DNA from: Ga0077527 sp021300125
GTDB lineage: Bacteria > Pseudomonadota > Gammaproteobacteria > Burkholderiales > SG8-41
Length of the DNA: 35,510 nucleotides
Assembly (NCBI GenBank): GCA_046339595.1
Contig: JBKDUF010000134.1
Span: 1 to 35,510, forward strand
Direction: 5' to 3'
The notes under the pieces were generated by a model. That model made no database searches. It saw only the letters and a list, made by a program, of their open reading frames with translations, and was not told the DNA's origin. The position numbers and the translations under genes are program-made. This document shows, in pieces, positions 8,147 through 15,725 of the stretch (position 1 is its first letter; every line of letters starts with the position of its first letter).

Positions 8147-8282
8147 GGATTTGCAGGAATGAGGCGGGGATTGAGGAACGGGCCGGGCTGCGGTGATCGG
8201 GGCTGTATTGCTGTATTGTAGTCGCAGTGTAGACGCAGAAACCGACGCTGCCGCCACGCCGGCTCTGGCAAAGACAGCCGTG

Positions 8283-9077
8283 CTAGAACGAATGCTCCTT
8301 GCCCGGAAATTTGCCGGACTGCACTTCCATGATGTATAGCGCCACTGCGTCCTGGATCGAGCCGGCCGCAGCCTTCATGTAGTTCTTGACGAACCGGGCC
8401 TTCTTGCCCGGATAGACATCGAGCATGTCGTGCAGCACCAGCACCTGGCCATGGCAGTCGGCGCCGGCGCCGATGCCGATGGTCGGCACGCCGGCAGCCG
8501 CGGTGACCTGGCTCGCCAGCGCCGCCGGAATGGCTTCGAGCACGATCATGCCGGCACCGGCCTGCTCGAGAATGCGCGCATCGTCGAGCAGCCGCTGCGC
8601 CTCGTCCTCTTCGCGCCCCTGGACGCGGTAACCGCCGAGCTGGTGCACCGACTGCGGCGTGAGGCCCAGATGGCCGCAGACCGGAATGCCGCGCTCGGTG
8701 AGGAAGGTGATGGTGTCGAGCATCGGCCGTCCACCCTCGATCTTCACCATCTGCGCGCCGGCCGCCATGATCTCCGCGGCGTTGCGGAAGGCTTCCTGGG
8801 GACTGACCTGGAAGGTGCCGAAGGGCATGTCGCCGATGATGAACGCGCGCTTGGCGCCGCGCGCCACGCAGGCGGTGTGATAGACCATGTCGCGCAGCGT
8901 CACCGGCAGCGTCGACTCGTGGCCCTGCAGCACGTTGCCGAGCGAATCGCCGATGAGCAGCGTATCGATGCCGGCGGCATCGAGCAGCGCGGCAAAACTC
9001 GCGTCATAGGCGGTGAGCATGGTGATCTTCTGCCCGTCGCGCATCATCTTGTGCAGGTTGCTGAGTGTGATTCGCAT
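8283..9077 (-). CDS. panB: 3-Methyl-2-oxobutanoate hydroxymethyltransferase
   Basis: A 264-residue TIM-barrel enzyme that adds a hydroxymethyl group from methylene-tetrahydrofolate to alpha-ketoisovalerate, making ketopantoate for pantothenate synthesis. Family signatures include KITMLTAYDASFA at about 17-29, LLIGDSLGNVLQGHESTLPVT (metal-binding Asp44), GDMPFGTFQVSP, MVKIEGG and VCGHLGLTPQSV. Length is as expected. It sits 20 bp downstream of the deoxynucleoside kinase gene and upstream of panC, so both first steps of the pathway are encoded together. No ketopantoate reductase (panE) is in the window. Confidence 0.97.
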   Translation of the reverse strand: MRITLSNLHKMMRDGQKITMLTAYDASFAALLDAAGIDTLLIGDSLGNVLQGHESTLPVTLRDMVYHTACVARGAKRAFIIGDMPFGTFQVSPQEAFRNAAEIMAAGAQMVKIEGGRPMLDTITFLTERGIPVCGHLGLTPQSVHQLGGYRVQGREEDEAQRLLDDARILEQAGAGMIVLEAIPAALASQVTAAAGVPTIGIGAGADCHGQVLVLHDMLDVYPGKKARFVKNYMKAAAGSIQDAVALYIMEVQSGKFPGKEHSF

Positions 9078-9097
9078 GACCGGATTCCTGGAGTGGA

Positions 9098-9742
9098 TTA
9101 GGTGCCTTGGCTGAAAAATTCACGCGGGCCGCGCATGCCGTCGATCCGCCGCAACAATAAATCAAAATCCTGAGCCGAATCAACGAAGTTCAGGTTGTCC
9201 GAGTTCACCGTCAGCACCGGCGCGCCTTCGTAATTCAGGAAAAAGCGCATGTAGGTATCGGCGAGCCGCAGCAGGTATTCGTCGGGAATGCTGCGTTCGT
9301 AGCGGGTGGCGCGCCTGCGCACGCGCTCGATCAGGGTCTCGGCGCCGGCCTGCAGGTAAATCACCAGGTCCGGCTGCGGTGCCTGCGGCCTGAGGTGGTC
9401 GTAGATCTGCCGGTACAGCGCAAGTTCGTCATCGTTGAGGTTCATCCGCGCGAACAGCGGATCCTTCTCCAGCATGAAGTCGGCAACGGTGGCGCCGCGA
9501 AACAGGTCGGACTGGGCCAGTTCACGGACCTGGTGGGCACGCTGGAACAGGAAAAACAACTGCACCTGCAGCGCGTAACGCGCCGGATCCGGGTAGAAGC
9601 CGGGCAAAAAGGGATTGGCATCCGGGTCTTCGAGCAATGTCGCCGCGCCGAGGTGGGCGGCGAGCCGCCGCGCCAGCGTGGTCTTGCCCGAGCCGATCGG
9701 CCCTTCGACCACGATGTAGCGGTACTTCGCGGCCAGGGTCAT
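9098..9742 (-). CDS. Deoxynucleoside kinase family protein (dGK/dCK-like)
   Basis: A 214-residue P-loop kinase. GPIGSGKT at residues 14-21 is the Walker A loop. A Glu-Asp pair (LLEDPDANPF) and the lid-type region ERVRRRATRYERSIPDEYL match the deoxyadenosine/deoxyguanosine kinase family, which salvages deoxynucleosides to dNMPs in the cytoplasm. The exact nucleoside cannot be read from the sequence. Its ATG overlaps the folK stop by 4 bp, so translation is probably coupled. In many betaproteobacteria a gene of this kind sits between folK and panB, as here. Confidence 0.88.
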   Translation of the reverse strand: MTLAAKYRYIVVEGPIGSGKTTLARRLAAHLGAATLLEDPDANPFLPGFYPDPARYALQVQLFFLFQRAHQVRELAQSDLFRGATVADFMLEKDPLFARMNLNDDELALYRQIYDHLRPQAPQPDLVIYLQAGAETLIERVRRRATRYERSIPDEYLLRLADTYMRFFLNYEGAPVLTVNSDNLNFVDSAQDFDLLLRRIDGMRGPREFFSQGT

Positions 9743-10233
9743 GCGCCCACCCGCTGCAGCCCGCCGGATCCGAGACGCGCCGCCAGTTCACGCACCAGCC
9801 CCAGCCCCGGGACCTGCACATCCGGCGCAATTTCCGCCAGCGGCAGCATGACAAAGGCGCGCTCCGCCATGCGCGCATGCGGCACTGTCAGTCCCGGCTC
9901 CTGGATCAGCCGTCCGCCGTAGAGCACGATGTCGAGGTCGAGGGTGCGCGGTGCGTTGGCAAAATCGCGCACCCTGCCATGGAGGCGCTCGATCTCGAGC
10001 AGCGCATCGAGCAGCGCGCGCGGCGCGAGGCTGGTATCAATGGCGGCCACGGCATTGATGAAGTCGGGCTGGTCGAGATAGCCCACGGGCGCGCTGCGGT
10101 AGAGCGATGAGCGCTGCACCAGGCGGGTGCCGGCCAGGGCTGCAAGCGCATCGAAGCCTGCTTCAACCTGGCGTTGCGGTTCGCCGATGTTGGCGCCGAG
10201 CGCGACAAAGACGCGTTCGGTGTTGCCGGCCAT
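9739..10233 (-). CDS. folK: 2-Amino-4-hydroxy-6-hydroxymethyldihydropteridine pyrophosphokinase
   Basis: A 164-residue HPPK that transfers pyrophosphate from ATP to the pterin precursor of dihydrofolate. It shows VALGANIGEPQRQV at the N-terminus, SSLYRSAPVGYLDQPDFINAV in the substrate-binding part, and the signature RVRDFANAPRTLDLDIVLYG with the DLD metal-binding aspartates. The C-terminal VPHARMAERAFVMLPL is also typical. It lies 3 bp after pcnB and overlaps the kinase gene by 4 bp, in the familiar pcnB-folK arrangement. The product feeds the folate cofactor that PanB and PurN use. Confidence 0.97.
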   Translation of the reverse strand: MAGNTERVFVALGANIGEPQRQVEAGFDALAALAGTRLVQRSSLYRSAPVGYLDQPDFINAVAAIDTSLAPRALLDALLEIERLHGRVRDFANAPRTLDLDIVLYGGRLIQEPGLTVPHARMAERAFVMLPLAEIAPDVQVPGLGLVRELAARLGSGGLQRVGA

Positions 10234-10236
10234 CGC

Positions 10237-11577
10237 TCAGCCTGCCGCAGGCGCAGCGGCGGCCGGCTTGCGCCGGCGGCGCCGGCGCTTTTTCGCGGGA
10301 GCGGTGTCGGCCACCAGCATCGCGGTGCGGCCCTCGGCATCGGCATCCTGGAAGCTGGTCCACCAGTCGCCGAGCGACTTCTCGACCTCGCCGCTCTCGC
10401 AGCGCAGGAGCAGGAAATCGTAGGCGGCGCGAAAGCGCGCCTGCTCGAGCAGGCGGAACGGACGCTGTCCGGCGCGCTGTGCGAAGCGCGGCTGCATCAG
10501 CCACAGCTCCTTCATGTCTGCGGTAAAGCGGCGCGGGATGGCAAGCTGCCCGGTCTGGCGCTCGATCACCGCGTCCATCGCCTCGTGCAGCGCCGGCACC
10601 GGCGGCACGCCGCGCGCCTGCGCCTTGTTCCAGGCCGCCAGCACCTCGTGCCAGAGCAGCGCGGCGAACAGGAACGCCGGCGACACCGGCTTGCCCTCGC
10701 GCACCCTTGCGTCGGTGTTTTTCAGCGCCAGCATCACGAAGCGCTCGCCCATGGGCTGCTCGAGAATCACGTCGAGCAGCGGCAGCAGTCCGTGGTGCAG
10801 CCCCTCCTTGCGCAGGCGCTTGACGCATTCAACGGCGTGGCCGGAGAGCAGCAGCTTCAGCATTTCGTCGAACAGCCGCGCCGCCGGCACATTGGACAGC
10901 AGCGGCCCCAGGGTACGGATCGGCTTGCGCGTGGCGGCGTCGATCTCGAGACCGCAGGCCGCGGCGAAGCGCACCGCGCGCAGCATGCGCACCGGATCCT
11001 CGCGGTAACGCTGCTCGGGCTCGCCGATCATGCGCAGGCGCCGCCGCTTGAGATCGGCCACACCGCCGTGGTAGTCCCACACTTCCTGTTTCGACGGGTC
11101 GTAAAACAGCGCATTGATGGTGAAATCTCGGCGCGCCGCATCCTGCGCCTGGTCGCCCCAGACGTTGTCGCGCAGCAGCCGGCCATGTTCGTCTTCGACC
11201 TGCAGCGGGGTATCGGCCTCCGCCGCAGGGCCGCGGAAGGTGGTGACCTCGACCAGGTCGCGGCCGCACAGCACATGCACGATGCGAAAGCGGCGACCGA
11301 TGATGCGCGAGCGGCGGAAGATGCCGCGCACCTCTTCCGGCGTGGCATCGGTGGCTACGTCAAAATCCTTGGGACTGCGGCCCAGGATCAGGTCGCGCAC
11401 CGCACCGCCGACGACAAAGGCCTGGTGGCCGGCCTCCTGCAGCGCTTCACAGGTGCGCAGGGCGCAGCTGCCGATGCGCTCGCGGCCGATGCCGTGTTCG
11501 GCGACAGCGATGATGCGTGGCTGGCCGCCCTTGAACAGGCGGCCCGAAAACACGCGGCCGAGCAGCTTGGTGATCAT
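10237..11577 (-). CDS. pcnB: Poly(A) polymerase I
   Basis: A 446-residue class II nucleotidyltransferase that adds 3' poly(A) tails to RNA and so promotes decay. The catalytic signature GGAVRDLILG is at about 57-66, with DFDVATDATPEEV at 71-83 carrying the metal-binding Asp pair. RRDFTINALFYDP, the second family motif, lies near 149. The C-terminus is strongly basic (KKRRRRRRKPAAAA), like the RNA-binding tail of the E. coli protein. This is why it is called PcnB rather than a CCA-adding enzyme. The start is an ordinary ATG, unlike the AUU of E. coli. Upstream lies a 181-bp spacer with a 12-nt tandem repeat. Confidence 0.95.
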   Translation of the reverse strand: MITKLLGRVFSGRLFKGGQPRIIAVAEHGIGRERIGSCALRTCEALQEAGHQAFVVGGAVRDLILGRSPKDFDVATDATPEEVRGIFRRSRIIGRRFRIVHVLCGRDLVEVTTFRGPAAEADTPLQVEDEHGRLLRDNVWGDQAQDAARRDFTINALFYDPSKQEVWDYHGGVADLKRRRLRMIGEPEQRYREDPVRMLRAVRFAAACGLEIDAATRKPIRTLGPLLSNVPAARLFDEMLKLLLSGHAVECVKRLRKEGLHHGLLPLLDVILEQPMGERFVMLALKNTDARVREGKPVSPAFLFAALLWHEVLAAWNKAQARGVPPVPALHEAMDAVIERQTGQLAIPRRFTADMKELWLMQPRFAQRAGQRPFRLLEQARFRAAYDFLLLRCESGEVEKSLGDWWTSFQDADAEGRTAMLVADTAPAKKRRRRRRKPAAAAPAAG

Positions 11578-11646
11578 GCTTGAGGGAAAACGTGCACGTT
11601 GACGGACGCTGCGCGAAGGTCGCGGCGGAGTAACGGGAATGGTAAG

Positions 11647-11706
11647 AGAACGAGAAAGGGGACGAGAAACGGAACGAAAAACGGGACGAGAAACAGGACG
11701 TGTAAC
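11647..11706. repeat. Five-unit 12-nt tandem repeat upstream of pcnB
   Basis: Five contiguous 12-base units read AGAACGAGAAAG, GGGACGAGAAAC, GGAACGAAAAAC, GGGACGAGAAAC and AGGACGTGTAAC on the plus strand. Units two and four are identical. The block is almost pure purine on plus (pyrimidine on minus) and occupies the spacer between the end of the HAD phosphatase gene and pcnB, 69 bp before the pcnB ATG. On the minus strand it would lie in the pcnB leader or upstream region. Confidence 0.85.
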
Positions 11707-11758
11707 GGTAAGTTTGATTCGGCCGGGGCGGCGGGATTATACGCCGCGCGACGGCGCA

Positions 11759-12415
11759 TCAGCCCAGACTCAGCACCGGCCAGCCGCGCGCCTCGGCCTG
11801 TGCGCGCAGCGCCGGATCGGGATCCACCGCGACCGGATGGCTGACCCGTTCGAGCAGCGGCAGGTCATTGTGGGAATCACTGTAAAATGTTGATTTTATT
11901 ACATTATTTATTCCATAACCCTGGCCCGCCAGCCACGCCTCCAGACGCGTGACCTTGCCTTCGCGGAAACAGGGCACGCCGCGCACGCCGCCGGTGAAGC
12001 TGCCGTCGCGCTCCTCGGGATCGGTGGCGATCAGGTGCTCGATGCCGAATTCGCGTGCGATCGGCGCGGTGACGAAGCTGTTGGTGGCGGTGATCAGCAC
12101 GCGGGTCTCGTCGCGGTGGCGTTCCACCAGTTCGCGCGCGGAGGCACGGATCATCGGCAGGATGCGTGTGCGCATGTAGTCGGCATGCCAGGCATCGAGC
12201 ACATCGCGCGGATGGCGCGACAGCGGCTTCAGCTGGAAATCGAGAAATTCATGGATGTCGAGCGTGCCGGCCTTGTACTGGTCGTAGAACTGCTGGTTGC
12301 GCGCCTCGTAGGCCTCGCGGTCGAGCACGCCCCGGTCGATCAGGTACTGCGCCCACTCGAAATCGCTGTCGCCGGCGAGCAGGGTGTTGTCGAGGTCGAA
12401 CAGGGCAAGTTTCAT
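11759..12415 (-). CDS. HAD-superfamily (subfamily IB) phosphatase
   Basis: A 218-residue phosphoserine-phosphatase-like hydrolase. Motif I is FDLDNTLL with Asp7 as the expected nucleophile and Asp9 as acid/base. Motif II is VLITATNS. The C-terminal metal-binding motif is YSDSHNDLPLL. The helical cap is of the C1 type seen in HAD-IB proteins annotated as phosphoserine or histidinol phosphatases or CicA-like; the substrate cannot be assigned. It starts 3 bp after hda, so the two are very likely one transcript. A 40-base A+T-rich stretch of rare codons (11881-11920) lies just before the last motif. Confidence 0.88.
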   Translation of the reverse strand: MKLALFDLDNTLLAGDSDFEWAQYLIDRGVLDREAYEARNQQFYDQYKAGTLDIHEFLDFQLKPLSRHPRDVLDAWHADYMRTRILPMIRASARELVERHRDETRVLITATNSFVTAPIAREFGIEHLIATDPEERDGSFTGGVRGVPCFREGKVTRLEAWLAGQGYGINNVIKSTFYSDSHNDLPLLERVSHPVAVDPDPALRAQAEARGWPVLSLG

Positions 12416-12418
12416 GCG

Positions 12419-13099
12419 TCAGCGGGCTCCGTCTGGGGTTTTCAGCAATTGCAGCACCTCGCGCGCGAGCGGCACCGTCACCGCGCGCTTGTCCTCCAGC
12501 GAGACGCGATCGAGCGTGTCGAGCAGCAGGCGCAGCGTGGCGAGGTCGCGCGGCACGCGCGCGAGCAGGTAATCAGCAACCTCGGCGGGCAGCGCGAAAC
12601 CGCGCGCGGCGGCATAGGCGGCCAGCGCGTCGCGGCGGTCGTGGTCGGACAGCGCATGCACTTCATAGACCAGGCCGGAAGCCAGCCGCGTGCGCAGGTC
12701 CTCGCGCAGCGCGAGCCGCGCCGGCGGCACGTCGGCTGTCGCGATCAGCAGGCCGCCGCCGGCCTTGAGGCGGTTGCAGGCATTGAACAGCGCGATCTGC
12801 TCCTCGCCATCGAGGCGCTGCACGTCATCGGCGCCGAGCACGCCGTCTTCCGAGAGATCCGCCGCTGCGGCCACACCGCTGGCGGCATCACGGCCGCGGG
12901 CGGCGAAAGCGGCGAGCGCCGCGCGCAGCAGGTGGCTGCGGCCGCTGCCCGGACCGCCCCACAGCAGCAGCATGTTCTCGCCACTGCCGCCGGCGACCAG
13001 CGTGCGCAGGACTGCCAGCGCTTCGCCGTTGCCGCCGGCGACAAAATTGTCGAGCGTGGGGGCCGGAGGCGCGGCAAGAGCGAGGGCAAGCTGTTTCAT
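12419..13099 (-). CDS. hda: DnaA regulatory inactivator Hda
   Basis: A 226-residue AAA+ protein related to DnaA domain III. With the loaded sliding clamp it stimulates ATP hydrolysis by DnaA and so limits re-initiation. The N-terminus KQLALAL fits the clamp-binding motif (QL-x-L-x-L). Walker A is GGPGSGRS at 48-55. The sensor and arginine-finger region is present (LREDLRTRLASGLVYEV). The frame is open a further 410 codons upstream, antisense to purM, but the Hda start is clearly the ATG at 13097-13099. It is transcribed divergently from purM with 150 bp between them, and HAD follows 3 bp downstream. Confidence 0.93.
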   Translation of the reverse strand: MKQLALALAAPPAPTLDNFVAGGNGEALAVLRTLVAGGSGENMLLLWGGPGSGRSHLLRAALAAFAARGRDAASGVAAAADLSEDGVLGADDVQRLDGEEQIALFNACNRLKAGGGLLIATADVPPARLALREDLRTRLASGLVYEVHALSDHDRRDALAAYAAARGFALPAEVADYLLARVPRDLATLRLLLDTLDRVSLEDKRAVTVPLAREVLQLLKTPDGAR

Positions 13100-13249
13100 G
13101 GCGTCCGGCGCCGCGCGAGGCTGCGAACCGGGAGTGCGTTTACGATAGAATTCTTGGGCATGGCAGAGCGCGAAAGATGGCAAGTTTAGCAGGGCGCGCC
13201 TTCGCCCCGCGCCGCCGCCCCCGATCTCCAACCGAAAGACAGGCCGCCC

Positions 13250-14311
13250 TTGACCCGCAAAACCGCAGCCCGCAAAGCCCCCGTCCGCTCCCTCACCTAC
13301 CGCGATGCCGGCGTCGACATCGATGCCGGGGACGCGCTGGTCGAACGCATCAAGCCCCACGCCAAACGCACGATGCGTCCCGGCGTGATGGCCGGCATCG
13401 GCGGCTTCGGCGCGCTGTTTGCAGTGCCCAGGAACTACCGCGAACCGGTGCTGGTCTCCGGCACCGACGGTGTCGGCACCAAACTCAAACTCGCCTTCGA
13501 GTGGCAGCGCCACGACACCATCGGCATCGATCTCGTCGCGATGAGCGTCAACGACATCCTGACGCTGGGCGCCGAGCCGCTGTTTTTCCTCGACTACTAC
13601 GCCTGCGGCAAACTCGATGTCGATTCCGCCGCCGACGTGGTCAAGGGGGTCGCCGCCGGCTGTGAAATGGCCGGCTGCGCGCTGATCGGCGGCGAGACCG
13701 CCGAAATGCCCGGCATGTATCCGGTCGGCGAATACGACCTCGCCGGCTTCGCCGTCGGCATCGCCGAAAAGAAAAAGATCATCGACGGCCGCAGCATCAG
13801 GCCCGGCGACGTGGTGCTGGGCCTGGCCAGCAACGGCGTGCATTCCAACGGTTACTCGCTGGTGCGCCGCATCCTCGCCCAGCCCGGTGTGAAGCTGTCG
13901 GCGAAAATCGGCGGCCGCGCGTTGAAGGATGCCGTGCTCGCGCCGACACGCATCTACGTCAAGCCGGTGCTGCAGCTGATGAAAAAAGTGCAGGTCAAGG
14001 GCCTGGCGCACATCACCGGCGGCGGGCTGGTCGACAACGTGCCGCGCATGCTCGGGCCGAAGCTGACCGCCGAACTGCAGGCAGATGCCTGGCCGCTGCC
14101 GCCGCTGTTCCGCTGGCTGCAGAGCCAAGGCAATGTTGCCGACGCCGAAATGCACCGCGTGTTCAACTGCGGCATCGGCATGGTGGCGGTGGTCGCTGCG
14201 AAGGATACGTCGCGCGCGCAGAAACTGCTGGAGAAATCCGGCGAGCGGGTATGGCGTATCGGCCACGTCCGCCGCCGCAGACGCGGGGAAGCACAGACGA
14301 TCGTCGTCTAG
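13250..14311 (+). CDS. purM: Phosphoribosylformylglycinamidine cyclo-ligase (AIR synthetase)
   Basis: A 353-residue ATP-dependent enzyme that closes the imidazole ring (FGAM to AIR) in purine synthesis. Family landmarks are LTYRDAGVDIDAGDAL, GIGGFGALF, PVLVSGTDGVGTKLK, HDTIGIDLVAMSVNDIL, GGETAEMPGMY and LASNGVHSNGYSLVRR. The likely start is TTG at 13250, twelve to fifteen residues before the conserved block, as in the E. coli protein; no in-frame ATG exists before residue 42. The gene begins the plus-strand run purM-purN-DUF3108-DUF3108-RNA methyltransferase and diverges from hda. Confidence 0.96.
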   Translation: MTRKTAARKAPVRSLTYRDAGVDIDAGDALVERIKPHAKRTMRPGVMAGIGGFGALFAVPRNYREPVLVSGTDGVGTKLKLAFEWQRHDTIGIDLVAMSVNDILTLGAEPLFFLDYYACGKLDVDSAADVVKGVAAGCEMAGCALIGGETAEMPGMYPVGEYDLAGFAVGIAEKKKIIDGRSIRPGDVVLGLASNGVHSNGYSLVRRILAQPGVKLSAKIGGRALKDAVLAPTRIYVKPVLQLMKKVQVKGLAHITGGGLVDNVPRMLGPKLTAELQADAWPLPPLFRWLQSQGNVADAEMHRVFNCGIGMVAVVAAKDTSRAQKLLEKSGERVWRIGHVRRRRRGEAQTIVV

Positions 14312-14346
14312 CGTTCCGGCGTCAACCACCCGGAAAGGGCATCGTC

Positions 14347-14985
14347 ATCAAACGCATCGCCATACTGATCTCGGGTCGCGGCAGCAACATGGAGGCCCTG
14401 CTGCAGGCAGCGCTCCCGGCCGAGGTCTGCGCCGTGATCAGCAACGACCCCTCGGCGAAGGGACTCGCCAGCGCCGCCGCACGCGGCCTGCCGGTACAGG
14501 CGATCGACCATAAGGCCCATGCCTCGCGCGAGAGTTTTGACGCCGCGCTCGCAGCCGCCATCAATGCCAGCGGCGCCGAACTGGTGGTGCTCGCCGGCTT
14601 CATGCGGGTGCTCAGCGCCGGCTTCGTCGAACGATACCGCGGCCGTCTGGTGAACATCCATCCCTCGCTGCTGCCTTCGTTCAAGGGTCTGCACACCCAT
14701 CGCCAGGCGCTGGCCGCCGGCGTGCGCATCCACGGCTGCACGGTGCACTTCGTCACGCCCGAACTCGACCACGGCCCGATCATCATCCAGGCTGCGGTTC
14801 CGGTGCTGCCCGGCGACGACGAAGCGAGCCTCGCCGCGCGCGTGCTCGTCGAAGAACACCGCATCTACCCCCTGGCCCTGCGCTGGCTGTGCGAGGACCG
14901 CGTGCGCCTTCATGCCGATGGCCGCGTCGAAATCGCCGGCGCCGCGGCTGCCGCCGGCGCGCTGCATTCTCCGGCCCTGCAATGA
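14347..14985 (+). CDS. purN: Phosphoribosylglycinamide formyltransferase (apparent ATC start)
   Basis: An enzyme of about 212 residues that transfers formyl from 10-formyl-tetrahydrofolate to GAR. The phosphate-binding ISGRGSN is at about 8-14. The catalytic triad is Asn103, His105 (VNIHPSLLP) and Asp141 (TPELDHGP), matching E. coli Asn106, His108 and Asp144 with a constant offset of three. The family N-terminus (M)KRIAILISGRGSN aligns with ATC at 14347, preceded by GGAAAGGG seven bases upstream. No ATG, GTG or TTG occurs in frame between there and 14251. Alternatives are an ATG at 14251 inside purM, adding 32 residues of non-family sequence, or an ATG at 14389 that would destroy the phosphate loop. 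Function is firm; the start is not. Confidence 0.93.
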   Translation: MKRIAILISGRGSNMEALLQAALPAEVCAVISNDPSAKGLASAAARGLPVQAIDHKAHASRESFDAALAAAINASGAELVVLAGFMRVLSAGFVERYRGRLVNIHPSLLPSFKGLHTHRQALAAGVRIHGCTVHFVTPELDHGPIIIQAAVPVLPGDDEASLAARVLVEEHRIYPLALRWLCEDRVRLHADGRVEIAGAAAAAGALHSPALQ

Positions 14986-15725
14986 CCCCGCGACCCGCGA
15001 TTCGCCTGGCGGCAACAATGTGGTGGGCTGCAGCGATGATGCTGCCGGTGCAGGCGGCCGCGTCGGCAACCAGTCTGCCGCAGACTGTGCAGGCCCAGTA
15101 CGAGGTCACGCTCAATGGCGCGCCGGTGGGCATCATGCACGACCATTACGAGGCGCGCGACGGGCGCTACCGCATCGTCAGCGAAACCCACGCCACCGGC
15201 ATCCTGGCGCTGGTTCAGCGGCGTCCGGCGCGGGTCGTGAGCAGCGGCGAAGTGCACGCGACCGGACTGCGCCCGCTCAGCTTCGAGGCCACACGCGGCA
15301 ATGACTCGCGCCGCATCGCCGCCGAATTCGACTGGAAGAACCGCACCCTGACGCTCGCCCACGACGGACGCAGCGAAACCCTGCCCCTGCCTGGCGGCAC
15401 CCAGGACCGGCTCTCCGCGCTGTACCAGTTCATGTTCATCGGCGCTGATCGGCTGCGCGATATCTCTTTTGCGATGACCAACGGCCGCAAGCTCGACCAG
15501 TACCGCTACACCCTGGGCAGCGACAGCGCACTCGACACGCCGCTGGGCCGGATGGCGGTAATCCACCTGGTCAAGCGCCACGCGCCCGGCGAGACCGCGA
15601 CAGAGATCTGGCTGGCGCGCGACCGCTCGCTGCTGCCGGTGCGGATGCGCATCATCGAGGACGACGGCAGCCGCTACGAGCAGACGCTGCTCAAGCTCGA
15701 CACCGGAGCAGCGGCCGCACCGTGA
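14982..15725 (+). CDS. DUF3108 periplasmic protein, first of a tandem pair
   Basis: A 247-residue protein with an N-terminal export signal (about residues 1-28, ending VQAAASA) followed by one DUF3108 domain of beta-strand character. The stretches ALYQFMF, DTPLGRMAVIHL and WLARDRSLLPVRMRI are shared with the next gene product. The function of DUF3108 is unknown; the export signal places it in the periplasm or outer envelope. The ATG overlaps the purN stop by 4 bp (ATGA), so translation is coupled to purine genes. It is intact. Confidence 0.85.
   Translation: MTPRPAIRLAATMWWAAAMMLPVQAAASATSLPQTVQAQYEVTLNGAPVGIMHDHYEARDGRYRIVSETHATGILALVQRRPARVVSSGEVHATGLRPLSFEATRGNDSRRIAAEFDWKNRTLTLAHDGRSETLPLPGGTQDRLSALYQFMFIGADRLRDISFAMTNGRKLDQYRYTLGSDSALDTPLGRMAVIHLVKRHAPGETATEIWLARDRSLLPVRMRIIEDDGSRYEQTLLKLDTGAAAAP

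Noticed and set aside
10237..11577. CCA-adding enzyme instead of poly(A) polymerase
   Set aside because: The basic C-terminal tail and the folK neighbour favour PcnB, though the two families share the catalytic domain.
10174..11583. Plus-strand frame of 469 codons opposite pcnB
   Set aside because: Shadow frame; pcnB motifs on the minus strand settle the coding strand.
11647..11706. 12-nt repeats as a CRISPR array
   Set aside because: Units are contiguous without spacers, short and degenerate; no cas genes.
13100..14329. 410-codon N-terminal extension of the hda frame, antisense to purM
   Set aside because: Hda has its normal N-terminus with the clamp-binding motif at 13099; the extension is purM antisense.
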